Below, piece after piece: positions 42,208-50,440 of a DNA stretch of 64,000 bases. Source of the stretch: Spartinivicinus ruber (GTDB lineage Bacteria > Pseudomonadota > Gammaproteobacteria > Pseudomonadales > Zooshikellaceae); NCBI RefSeq assembly GCF_011009015.1, contig NZ_CP048878.1:4432354-4496353 (forward strand), written 5' to 3'. The translations under genes and the position numbers were made by a program. The notes beneath the pieces are model-generated. The model saw nothing but the letters and a program-made list of their open reading frames with translations, had not been told where the DNA came from and searched no databases. The first letter of the stretch is position 1; every line of letters starts with the position of its first letter.

Positions 42208-42714
42208 TCAAGGTAAACCTAATCCCCGCCGATCCTCCGCAAAAATATCCCCCTGACCTAAATCGATTTTCTGGGTACGGGTATTAATATCACAGAGGGT
42301 TTTGCCATTTTCGGTTTTCTTAAAGGCGATACAGCTGCCACTGATGGTCACTTCGGGTTTACTGCCCATCTTAATGGCTTCTTCTTTAATCCCAGTGAGT
42401 TGGCCGGATAAACTGTAGTGGATAATAAACTTACCGCCGTCTTTATCCCGTTCGGCGGCTTTAATATCTACTTGGCAGATTTCCCCGTGTTTTAGGCCGT
42501 ATTGTTGTAATAGCTCTACACCCGCCCCAGCAATTTTTAATTCGAAAGTGAGTTTTTCTAACCCCACCCAGACTTCATCAGGAATAAATTTACCGCCCTG
42601 ACTGTCTTCCATTTTGTGTTTCAGTTCTGGCGGGGTAAATTCTTCTACCTCAGCCATTAACGGATGCCCGTTAACATTGGCACTTAACATCGTGCGATAA
42701 CGTTGTTCAGCCAT
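42208..42714 (-). CDS. FII: Tail tube protein FII
   Basis: 168 residues of the P2 FII tube family: VNGHPLMAEVEEFTPPELKH, ELKIAGAGVELLQQYGLKHG and the C-terminal DINTRTQKIDLGQ. It polymerises into the inner tube of the tail. Start overlaps the FI stop. Confidence 0.93.
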   Translation of the reverse strand: MAEQRYRTMLSANVNGHPLMAEVEEFTPPELKHKMEDSQGGKFIPDEVWVGLEKLTFELKIAGAGVELLQQYGLKHGEICQVDIKAAERDKDGGKFIIHYSLSGQLTGIKEEAIKMGSKPEVTISGSCIAFKKTENGKTLCDINTRTQKIDLGQGDIFAEDRRGLGLP

Positions 42715-43880
42715 TAGCTTAAGACCTCCTCTAAGAATTCTTCGATAATATTGTCACTGGCATTCACATGGTAAATCATGTGCTCGTTCGGACTGTAACG
42801 ACCGTACTCAACCACAATATACCAACTGCCGTTTTTATAGCGGCTCACGGTATTTAACTCAGGGTGCAAGTACACCTTCCCACCGGGGATAATTTCAGCG
42901 GCCACTAAATCCTGCATAAATAAATCGACTTTGGTAATTTCCTGCTCCATGAATGACATGGTGAGGTTTTTACTCATGGCCCGCTGGCTGGCCGCTTCTA
43001 ATTTACGAGCAATGGCGTCTTTTAGTCCGATATGAGAAATAAAATCCCCGGTGACCGTACGATTACCGATTAAACGCCAGCCGTCACTGGTGCGGGCAAA
43101 ATAGGAAATACCATGTTTATTGAGCAAGTTACCATCAGTGGATTTATCAATGATGTTGTAGTCAATGTGATACGACACATCCTGAATATAAATTCCTTGG
43201 TTACCCGGGCTTTCCCAGGGTTTTACCGCCGCTACCGCCCCCATCGCTAAGGTACTGGTGGGAACATAAATATTACCCTTGGCTTTTTTGCTGTAAATCG
43301 CTGGCATCGGTTCCACAATATACACCCGATCATGACCCGTGCCTTCACCACCAAACTGCTTGGAATACTCCATGGCTTGCTTAATGTTTTGTGCAGGGCC
43401 ATCAGCAATGACCCGACAACGTAATTTATTCGCCATGGATGCTAAAGCATCAACCACCGACTTTTGATGACTAAACCCAGGAGCCGCAATTAGGGTTGGA
43501 CGTTCGGGGCATAACGCCAACGCCGAAATTCCCGTTAACTGTCGGGTATCCGTATCAACCCCACCGATAATATTTTTGGTGGTTTCTGCTTCGTCGGCCC
43601 CTTCTTCCACCACAATAAAATACTGGGGAACCCGGGTGCGTTGTAGGGTTTGAATCGCGGCATGCCAACCGGTGCCACGCTCATCCCCCTTACTATCCAA
43701 TAAAGCGGCTGTCGTGGAGTTAGAGACGCGATACGGGCGGTTTAACGGCACCGATTCATGTTTGTCTGGTGCCGTCACCACCCAAGCCACCACGTTTTCA
43801 CCTGGTGGGCCTAATGGCGGTGGCGGCTCATTAGTAATAACGGTAATCCCATTATGTTCAAAATTAGTGATTTGTGGCAT
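42714..43880 (-). CDS. FI: Tail sheath protein FI
   Basis: 388 residues: GENVVAWVVTAPDKHESVPL, ALALCPERPTLIAAPGFSHQ, AMGAVAAVKPWESPGNQGIY and FARTSDGWRLIGNRTVTGDF match the P2 sheath. It contracts to drive the tube through the host envelope. Its presence together with FII shows that prophage B was a myovirus. Confidence 0.95.
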   Translation of the reverse strand: MPQITNFEHNGITVITNEPPPPLGPPGENVVAWVVTAPDKHESVPLNRPYRVSNSTTAALLDSKGDERGTGWHAAIQTLQRTRVPQYFIVVEEGADEAETTKNIIGGVDTDTRQLTGISALALCPERPTLIAAPGFSHQKSVVDALASMANKLRCRVIADGPAQNIKQAMEYSKQFGGEGTGHDRVYIVEPMPAIYSKKAKGNIYVPTSTLAMGAVAAVKPWESPGNQGIYIQDVSYHIDYNIIDKSTDGNLLNKHGISYFARTSDGWRLIGNRTVTGDFISHIGLKDAIARKLEAASQRAMSKNLTMSFMEQEITKVDLFMQDLVAAEIIPGGKVYLHPELNTVSRYKNGSWYIVVEYGRYSPNEHMIYHVNASDNIIEEFLEEVLS

Positions 43881-44049
43881 TCACTTTCTCCTTTTTCGTC
43901 GTTGGTTTAGGCGGTAGATAGTGTTTAATGTGGCCAGTTCTTAATAATTGCTGAGCTTCGCAATCCGTTAATTCGAGTATTTCATTGGGTACAGTCCACC
44001 CTTGTCGCCAAGCAAAGGCTTGGCAAACGCAGTATTTTTTAATAGTCAT
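43864..44049 (-). CDS. Small protein between tail fibre and sheath
   Basis: 61 residues (MTIKKYCVCQAFAWRQGWTV, EAQQLLRTGHIKHYLPP). It overlaps the sheath start by 17 bases and occupies the place where P2 has the fibre-assembly gene G, but is not like it. Similar tiny proteins occur beside sheath genes in Mu-like phages. Role unknown. Confidence 0.6.
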   Translation of the reverse strand: MTIKKYCVCQAFAWRQGWTVPNEILELTDCEAQQLLRTGHIKHYLPPKPTTKKEKVNATNH

Positions 44050-44068
44050 GGATTATTCCTTAAATTAA

Positions 44069-45805
44069 TTAAAACACTTCAAATACGATTGAAGCACTTT
44101 CAATATCTTCATATTCCAGTGGTAACCCTTTTTGAACGTCTTCAATCGTTAAACGCTTTATTCCCATCGAAAAAAGTTCTTCATCACCATCAATCGTATC
44201 GTCTGGGCTAACTTTTTTCACATATTCGCTTTGATGGTTTTGCATATACAGCAAGTCATCAATGATATCACCGGTTAATGTACTAATACTGACTTCACCG
44301 TTACTATTATTGCTTGTAAATAGAAATTTATCATCACTATCTAATTCAACATTCATGTTGTCACCATGATTGTTTCCTCTCATGGTAAATAATGCAGTAT
44401 GTGCTTTATCAACTGATTTAAACAAAACATTTCCCTGCTGCAGTTGATTTCTAATTGTGACTAATAAACGAAAAGAACGATCACGATACCCCAAAGGTAA
44501 CCGTAATAGGCCATTTCCTTTGGTATGATATCGATAGACACGCTTGGGCTTGATAATTGCCGTATAAAAAACACCATTGCCTACACCGCCCATTAATACA
44601 TCGTCATAGGTACTATCAAATGATAAATCCCGTTCAGTTAACCCCTGTGGGTTATAAACGCTATCTTGCAAGTCCCGCAATTGAAAACCATTAACAGGCG
44701 ACCAGCGTAAATGATAGGTTTTATTCACACTGATATAGTCAAATGCCCGCTGACTTTCAGGATAATCTGCGGTATTAAAATTTTTCCAGCCTCGCCAGCG
44801 GATGATTTGACCCGGCTTAACCGTAATCACACTACCGCGCAATTCAACAGCTAAACGATTATCCGGTGTGACAAGTTCTGGCATAATAGGAAGTAACGAT
44901 AAATGTCCTGCTTGTAAAGCATATTGTGGGTGGGGATTGGGTGCTGCCTCATGGCTGGATAACTCATGTTTTAGTGCATCCACAAAGGCCACTTCTCGCC
45001 AAGGTTGCCAGTTATTTTCAATAAAACGTCGCTCGAATTTTCTATTTTCCTGAACAGGCTGTAAGCGTTGGTAAATTAAGTTATCGCCACCGGCTAATAC
45101 TTCGAGATAAAATGCAGATTCAGAATCATTCACCCCATAGCCTAATGGCAAAGTACCCGCCGCTTCGGTGACATGGTAAAAGCCAAAGTTTTTAATAGCA
45201 TCGATATCAGCTTTATTTTCCTGAATTAGTTCACCTAACCCAAAATCACCCACCACCGGGATTTGCCCTTTATTTTTCCCCAGCTGGCTTTTTGGAATAT
45301 ACTGCGGATGAGGATCAACCTGACTGACATGCATTTCAATCATGGCCGTCAGCATATCCCGAGTGGCATAAACCGTGTCAGGATCAATGGTTAAGGTGAT
45401 CTGCGCCGCATTAGCCGAAGCAATATAAAAATTAAAACCCACTTGTTTTTTAGCGCCTGAGTCCGGTTCATTTTTAAAGGTCGGGTCTACTCGACCAATG
45501 GCGTATAAATCTCCATCCGCATCATAAATACCGACTTCCCGAATAAACCAACCGCCGATATCGTGGGGGACTACTGCATTGACTTTAATCTGCGTCGGGT
45601 GTTTGCTATCAACAAATACCCCATTAACGGCGGCTCGAAATTGCTGGTTGATTAATGCCGTACGGGCAGCCACGGCTTTTTGATCATCGGGTAATTCCCC
45701 ATCGCCGACGGCAAATTCCACTAATTTAATTTTGGTGTTATCCACCCGAGCACGAGCTTCTTTTTCTAAGCCTTTATTAGTAATTAAACAATAATTATCA
45801 TTCAT
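44069..45805 (-). CDS. H: Tail fibre protein H
   Basis: 578 residues. The first 150 match the P2 gpH-type base attachment domain: YCLITNKGLEKEARARVDNT, LVEFAVGDGELPDD and GGWFIREVGIYDADGDLYAI. HVSQVDPHPQY and ALQAGHL near the middle are fibre repeats. The C-terminal 250 residues are unlike P2 and would be the receptor-binding tip. No fibre chaperone gene (G) is seen downstream. Confidence 0.9.
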   Translation of the reverse strand: MNDNYCLITNKGLEKEARARVDNTKIKLVEFAVGDGELPDDQKAVAARTALINQQFRAAVNGVFVDSKHPTQIKVNAVVPHDIGGWFIREVGIYDADGDLYAIGRVDPTFKNEPDSGAKKQVGFNFYIASANAAQITLTIDPDTVYATRDMLTAMIEMHVSQVDPHPQYIPKSQLGKNKGQIPVVGDFGLGELIQENKADIDAIKNFGFYHVTEAAGTLPLGYGVNDSESAFYLEVLAGGDNLIYQRLQPVQENRKFERRFIENNWQPWREVAFVDALKHELSSHEAAPNPHPQYALQAGHLSLLPIMPELVTPDNRLAVELRGSVITVKPGQIIRWRGWKNFNTADYPESQRAFDYISVNKTYHLRWSPVNGFQLRDLQDSVYNPQGLTERDLSFDSTYDDVLMGGVGNGVFYTAIIKPKRVYRYHTKGNGLLRLPLGYRDRSFRLLVTIRNQLQQGNVLFKSVDKAHTALFTMRGNNHGDNMNVELDSDDKFLFTSNNSNGEVSISTLTGDIIDDLLYMQNHQSEYVKKVSPDDTIDGDEELFSMGIKRLTIEDVQKGLPLEYEDIESASIVFEVF

Positions 45806-46427
45806 TCGATGTTACCTGGAGTGTAATGATTTCAAGTTGGGCAAAGTGACTACCACTATAAAATTGACTGGATGTGTTGAGTTGATCCGGTTGATAAGGA
45901 GCCACATCGATGACTTCCCAGCATTCCGTCGCGACGCCGGTTGTTAATTCGAAGGTTGCAGACCGGCAATAATTAATACTGTATTGATCCCGAAGACTGA
46001 CCGCTTCTTCCAGCCGGGCACTGATCCGTTGCTCGATATTTGCCGGGAGGTTTTTACCGTCTAAAAACACCAGTAATTCGAAGGTATACGGCGTTTGATT
46101 GGTTTCATACCAGGGTAATATCGTCGCTTCATAACCCAAGGTTTCCACTGCCATTTTAATCGCACAAGCGGTACCCGCCTTGCGCCGTATTGGCCAGATT
46201 GCTTCAATGGTATGACGCTTTTCTGCCTCGCTGGCTTCCATGGGCCAATCGGTGACGCCACGATCCTGGGCTAAATGGGGGAGCAACTTAGCTGATGTTT
46301 CCTTGGGATTTAATAAAGCTGGGTAAGGACAACAGGTATCTTGTAGTAATTCGTAAAACCCCACCTCTAAACCCCGCTCTAATAAGGATTTATTGTCGGG
46401 TAAAATGCTGTAATGGTCGGTACTCAT
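45798..46427 (-). CDS. I: Tail protein I
   Basis: 209 residues of the P2 gpI family: HYSILPDNKSLLERGLEVGF at the start, HLAQDRGVTDWPMEASEAEK and AVETLGYEATILPWYE. A baseplate wedge component. It overlaps J and H by a few bases. Confidence 0.93.
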   Translation of the reverse strand: MSTDHYSILPDNKSLLERGLEVGFYELLQDTCCPYPALLNPKETSAKLLPHLAQDRGVTDWPMEASEAEKRHTIEAIWPIRRKAGTACAIKMAVETLGYEATILPWYETNQTPYTFELLVFLDGKNLPANIEQRISARLEEAVSLRDQYSINYCRSATFELTTGVATECWEVIDVAPYQPDQLNTSSQFYSGSHFAQLEIITLQVTSNE

Positions 46428-47416
46428 GACAGGGTTTTCATGGTGATGTTAATGCCCGTGCAATACGGCGCTTGTTGCTGGGTGGTGATTAAGCGTTTTT
46501 CTGGTTGAATTAAATCCACCTGCACAGCACCAGCCTGATGCAAGTCATGGTAAATTTGCCCAGCATCAATGGCCGCGTGTAAGGTAAATTGTTGATCGGT
46601 GTATTGCTGTAAGGCTTGTTCAGCACTGTTTTTAGTTAACCCTGCGTCTGGCCCTGAATACACATAACACACCACATCCACCGTATAGGGGAGTAATTCA
46701 GCTAACTGTACGGTAATCTGATCGGTGGCGGGGGCGACATCATCCCGAGCAAAATAGGCGTTAGCGTTTTCTAATAACGTATCAAGCTTTTGTTTAAGTG
46801 TTTTTTTGGATGCTTCGGTTTCCGCAAAGGCTAGTTGTAATTGATCATAGGCCAATAAGGTAATAACCACTTTGCCCGGCTCTGGCCGAATCGCGGTGGC
46901 GGATTTAATCTGACTGGCTACGCCATTGTCACGAAATTGATAGCGTAAATTAAATTCCGTGGGTGAGGTTTTTTCCAAAGTAATATCGGGTTTTTCTCCC
47001 AACATTAACGCATGGTAAACATACGCCTTGTGTGGTCCTGCGACGGAAAAGGCATAAGGCGCTAAAAAATACCGCAGCCGTAAATCATCATCACTCTCAT
47101 TGGGGTGGCGTTCTAACCCTAGATTACTCACCACCGCATCTAAATTCGAGCCTTTAGCCCACCAGGCAAACATCTGCTGGGCTTGATAATTCAGTTGTCG
47201 AATATCATGCTGACGGATATACACCAAAGCTTGTAATAGCTTAGTGATTATTTCCGCATCGTTTTCCAGGGTGGTGGCTACCTCCTTAGCCTGGGTTTGA
47301 TCCTGTTTAGCAATAAACTCGACGACCCGTTGTTTATATTCCGTGAATAGGTTTTCATAATCAGGGACTGCCAAGGCTTCAGGCATGGCCAGCTGGTTAT
47401 GGCCGGGAATCATCAT
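46424..47416 (-). CDS. J: Baseplate assembly protein J (intact)
   Basis: 330 residues from the ATG at 47416, which overlaps the W stop (ATGA). It matches the gpJ family: PEALAVPDYENLFTEYKQRV, MFAWWAKGSNLDAVVSNLGL and PNESDDDLRLRYFLAPYAFS. Unlike the J of prophage A it is uninterrupted. The frame extending to 47452 is not needed. Confidence 0.93.
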   Translation of the reverse strand: MMIPGHNQLAMPEALAVPDYENLFTEYKQRVVEFIAKQDQTQAKEVATTLENDAEIITKLLQALVYIRQHDIRQLNYQAQQMFAWWAKGSNLDAVVSNLGLERHPNESDDDLRLRYFLAPYAFSVAGPHKAYVYHALMLGEKPDITLEKTSPTEFNLRYQFRDNGVASQIKSATAIRPEPGKVVITLLAYDQLQLAFAETEASKKTLKQKLDTLLENANAYFARDDVAPATDQITVQLAELLPYTVDVVCYVYSGPDAGLTKNSAEQALQQYTDQQFTLHAAIDAGQIYHDLHQAGAVQVDLIQPEKRLITTQQQAPYCTGINITMKTLS

Positions 47417-47751
47417 AAGGCAAACTCCAAAGTAATTAACTGGTCTTGCCATAACCCATGTAAATAAATGGCAAAGCCATTGTTATCGCTATTGACAGTG
47501 ACCCGGCACACCTGGCACTGAAAATCCAATACGCCATTGGCTGGATTAATTAACGCTTCCAATGTATACACCTGGGCTTTTAACGCTGCTTCGGGGCTGA
47601 CATTACGGCCTAATAAATCCGGTACCCGGGAACCAAAGGCCCGGCGCTTAATCCGTGCCCCAACCGGGGTACTTAACACCTGTTGTAGACGGCTTTTTAA
47701 TTGGGGAATTTCAGCCAGGGTTTTCCCGGTGGTGCGATCAATGCCAATCAT
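47413..47751 (-). CDS. W: Baseplate assembly protein W
   Basis: 112 residues from the ATG at 47751, which overlaps the PAAR stop (TAATG). MIGIDRTTGKTLAEIPQLKS and LSTPVGARIKRRAFGSRVPD match the gp25-like W family. Coupled to J by ATGA. Confidence 0.92.
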   Translation of the reverse strand: MIGIDRTTGKTLAEIPQLKSRLQQVLSTPVGARIKRRAFGSRVPDLLGRNVSPEAALKAQVYTLEALINPANGVLDFQCQVCRVTVNSDNNGFAIYLHGLWQDQLITLEFAL

Positions 47752-48038
47752 TAATCTACTACCCAATAACTGTCACCGGTTGCCACTTGACTACCACAAC
47801 TGACCGGATCACCAATGCGGCCCACAGCGTTACCATTAACCGTCATATAAGCCGAGCCCGCCGCTAAGACACCCGCATGACAAACGGGCACCGGGTTACA
47901 ATGATCCGCCCAACCATGACCGACACAATGTACCGGACGGCCATTGATCACTAAATAATGATCCGAGCCGGTATTATTGCGCGGCGGAAAATCCGCATGA
48001 CCGGTACAAGAGTCGCCAAGTAAACAAATAGGTTGCAT
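47751..48038 (-). CDS. PAAR-type spike tip protein
   Basis: 95 residues. Repeated GDSCTGHADFPPRNNTGSDH, VHCVGHGWADHCNPVPVCHA and GDPVSCGSQV are PAAR-type histidine and cysteine metal sites. It sharpens the tip formed by V. P2 itself has no separate PAAR gene here, but many P2-like phages do. Confidence 0.9.
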   Translation of the reverse strand: MQPICLLGDSCTGHADFPPRNNTGSDHYLVINGRPVHCVGHGWADHCNPVPVCHAGVLAAGSAYMTVNGNAVGRIGDPVSCGSQVATGDSYWVVD

Positions 48039-48070
48039 AGGAAAATAGGAATTAAAAAGGAAGAAAATAA

Positions 48071-48604
48071 TTAACGTTTATTAGCGATATGCTGCTGGGC
48101 TTTTTCGGTAATAATGCCACCAATATCCAGGGTTAAATTACCAGTGATTTTAATGGTTAAATCCCCTACATGATTAATCACGGCTTGATTGCTGTTATGG
48201 TCAATGGTGAATTTAGAGCCATTAGGATACACCCGACAATGCTCGTGTAAATTCGTGGACGGCGGTGGAAACCGATCACAATAAAACCCACACAGTGCAA
48301 ATGCCTGACTGGAGTTATCTCCGGCGGCATAGTTAATTAATAAACTTTGTTCACCGACAGACGGACAACGGTACTCTTTCACTTGGCCAGCAGCGGGCAC
48401 AAAAAAACGAATAAACGGTGATAAATTATCACCATGTTTTACTTTGACTAGTGCATTTTGGGGATCAACCGCAGCGACCGTGCCCACCCGAATTTGATTG
48501 CCTAAGCGTCGGTAAATCTCGTCGGCTTCTTCCACTAACTCGGCTATTTTATCTTGGTATTCCTGTAAATACCGTTGCACCACCGATTCGATAATGTCAA
48601 TCAT
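48071..48604 (-). CDS. V: Baseplate assembly protein V (spike)
   Basis: 177 residues from the ATG at 48604, which overlaps the end of the previous gene. GNQIRVGTVAAVDPQNALVK, DNLSPFIRFFVPAAGQVKEY and SVGEQSLLINYAAGDN match the gpV OB-fold; DLTIKITGNLTLDIGG is the beta-helix part. It carries the PAAR tip encoded next. The longer frame to 48664 is unlikely to be used. Confidence 0.9.
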   Translation of the reverse strand: MIDIIESVVQRYLQEYQDKIAELVEEADEIYRRLGNQIRVGTVAAVDPQNALVKVKHGDNLSPFIRFFVPAAGQVKEYRCPSVGEQSLLINYAAGDNSSQAFALCGFYCDRFPPPSTNLHEHCRVYPNGSKFTIDHNSNQAVINHVGDLTIKITGNLTLDIGGIITEKAQQHIANKR

Positions 48605-49133
48605 GGAACCGTTCATATTCTTTTTCGTCGGCTGGATTGTTCGGATTATTGGCCCACCAAACACCTTTTACAGGGGGATCGTCTTCTAATTCACTGGGAC
48701 CTAAATAAATGGTTTGAGAGAACAATACGCACCAGGACTCGTAACCGTTACTGTTATCGGGATCAAAGCCACCGGGTATTGTCCGAATATCAGTGGGGTA
48801 GTCGATTTGTTGGGTGGGTAATCCCCATAAATGACAATCAATACGACGGGCTAAGCCTATGGCTAAATCCAGGGATTTTAATTCCGGTTGTAATTTATGG
48901 CGGCCAACTTGAATATGCAGTGCCACGTCTAATTGCACCCCATAACGGCCATCATGATTCCGTTGGATCGCTTGGGCTTGCTCAATTTCAATTAAAATAG
49001 CGGCTTCATGTTGGCTTAGGTTAACCCGACCATAATCACTGTAGCCACTAATAAAACACGTCTCATGTAGGATACTTTGCAAGGAGGATTCAACCGCCCG
49101 GTAAAATTCAGACGGCTCATTAAGCATAGCCAT
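48597..49133 (-). CDS. Tail terminator-like protein
   Basis: 178 residues, resembling DUF1834/gp37-type or tail completion proteins: FYRAVESSLQSILHETCFIS, VALHIQVGRHKLQPELKSLD and GYESWCVLFSQTIYLGPS. It precedes V, where the tail terminator lies in related phages. Its C-terminal part resembles that of 3636-4496 in prophage A. Confidence 0.65.
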   Translation of the reverse strand: MAMLNEPSEFYRAVESSLQSILHETCFISGYSDYGRVNLSQHEAAILIEIEQAQAIQRNHDGRYGVQLDVALHIQVGRHKLQPELKSLDLAIGLARRIDCHLWGLPTQQIDYPTDIRTIPGGFDPDNSNGYESWCVLFSQTIYLGPSELEDDPPVKGVWWANNPNNPADEKEYERFHD

Positions 49134-49692
49134 TAATTAGCACCTCAATTTCATGATCTAATAAGGTATGAAAGCGTTGTATTAGTCGAGCTTCCCAGCG
49201 TTCCGCGATATCCCGTAACGGGGTTTCAATGTTTTCAGTGACTAACTCAATCGGCAGTCGATGACGCCGGGGCCGGCCTTTACTGTCGTGTCCTTGGGCA
49301 TAACGTGCCAGGGCTTTACGCTTAAATACCAATAGCTGGCCAGACCGCATCGGCTGTATAAAAGCCCCTGGATAAGCACGGCGACCCACCTTTACCCCTT
49401 GGGCACTAAAGCGTGGTTGTCCTAACCAATGAACTCCCACCCGGTTCAGGCCAAACCAGACTTTCATTCCCCGGTTACCAAGTGGAAAGATTTGTACACG
49501 GCCTTTTATCGCGGTTCGCCGAATACTTAACTCGGTGCCTAATTCCCGCAATGAGTGGGTCCGCAACCATTTGGCGGCTTTTTTTAAAGCGCGGTTGGTT
49601 GCTTTATCAATTTCCTTTGCTGTTAATAATTCCGTGCCGGCCTGGCTTGTTGCGGTTTGAGTAATATCAATTTCTAAATAAGGAGCCGTCAT
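49120..49692 (-). CDS. Minor tail protein Z-like
   Basis: 190 residues of the lambda gpZ/prophage minor tail Z type: ALKKAAKWLRTHSLRELGTE, VWFGLNRVGVHWLGQPRFSA and GAFIQPMRSGQLLVFKR. It probably acts at the head-tail junction. Short overlaps with both neighbours. Confidence 0.82.
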   Translation of the reverse strand: MTAPYLEIDITQTATSQAGTELLTAKEIDKATNRALKKAAKWLRTHSLRELGTELSIRRTAIKGRVQIFPLGNRGMKVWFGLNRVGVHWLGQPRFSAQGVKVGRRAYPGAFIQPMRSGQLLVFKRKALARYAQGHDSKGRPRRHRLPIELVTENIETPLRDIAERWEARLIQRFHTLLDHEIEVLINGYA

Positions 49693-50044
49693 AAGTCGTC
49701 TCAGGTTTTCGGTTTAATACCAACTCGACTAATTCATTATCAATGGGGTATTGATCCGCAATGACATACAGCTGCTGATTTAATTCGATCATGAGCCCGT
49801 TTTTTTGTGGGGGCGCATCAGCTTTAAGGACTTGGAAGTAACAGGTGTGGTGGGTTTGTTTAATGCCTTTGGCCACCTCGTTAAACTTTCTGCCAAGGGT
49901 GCCATGTTGCTCAGGCACACTATCAAACCCATTAATCACTTTTTTATGACTACCATCAATTAAAGTGGCTGATGTGCCCAGCCCCAATAATGGATCAAGT
50001 AAGGCTTGATCCATGGCGGCGGTCAATTCATCAAAGCGTTTCAT
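49667..50044 (-). CDS. Head-tail joining protein
   Basis: 125 residues, strand-rich: LGTSATLIDGSHKKVINGFD, then GLMIELNQQLYVIADQYPID. It is similar in size and place to lambda-type head-tail joining proteins (gpFII) that follow the decoration gene. Family match is moderate. Confidence 0.65.
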   Translation of the reverse strand: MKRFDELTAAMDQALLDPLLGLGTSATLIDGSHKKVINGFDSVPEQHGTLGRKFNEVAKGIKQTHHTCYFQVLKADAPPQKNGLMIELNQQLYVIADQYPIDNELVELVLNRKPETTYDGSLFRN

Positions 50045-50361
50045 TAACTGACAATCACTTCCACCAGCCCATCACCGGATGACTGATAAAAGTGTCCAAT
50101 GTCTAAGTTATTCTCGGCGGCACTGGTCACCGCTTTTTTGGATTTACTCCAGTAGGCTTTTTTACCGGTGACCACACTGGCCGAGCCTTCAACCGGTAAC
50201 GCAAAAATGCCATAACGCATGCCCACAAAGGACTGTCCGGCGGGTGCCGTTTGTTTAGGGATAACAAATAAATCCTCGATACAAACGGGTACCCCCGATT
50301 CCACACCACCCGAGGGTGCAATTAAATTCAACGTGTCATGATCAGCAAGATAATTTTTCAT
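50044..50361 (-). CDS. Capsid cement protein, DUF2190
   Basis: 105 residues with the DUF2190 pattern: LNLIAPSGGVESGVPVCIED, FVGMRYGIFALPVEGSASVV and KKAYWSKSKKAVTSAAENN. DUF2190 proteins decorate and stabilise capsids. It lies right after the capsid gene and is separated from it by a hairpin terminator. Confidence 0.88.
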   Translation of the reverse strand: MKNYLADHDTLNLIAPSGGVESGVPVCIEDLFVIPKQTAPAGQSFVGMRYGIFALPVEGSASVVTGKKAYWSKSKKAVTSAAENNLDIGHFYQSSGDGLVEVIVS

Positions 50362-50404
50362 GGTTGTAATCCAAGCTTAGAAATAATTAAAAAATAAAAG
50401 TGAA

Positions 50405-50440
50405 GGAATAAAAGAAAACAGGCGCTTTATTTGACGCCTG
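50405..50440 (-). terminator. Hairpin terminator straddling the capsid stop codon
   Basis: On the minus strand CAGGCG and CGCCTG pair around a ten-base loop that contains the capsid TAA, followed by a T-rich tract (TTTTCTTTTATT). It would lower transcription of the neck and tail genes relative to capsid. Confidence 0.65.
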
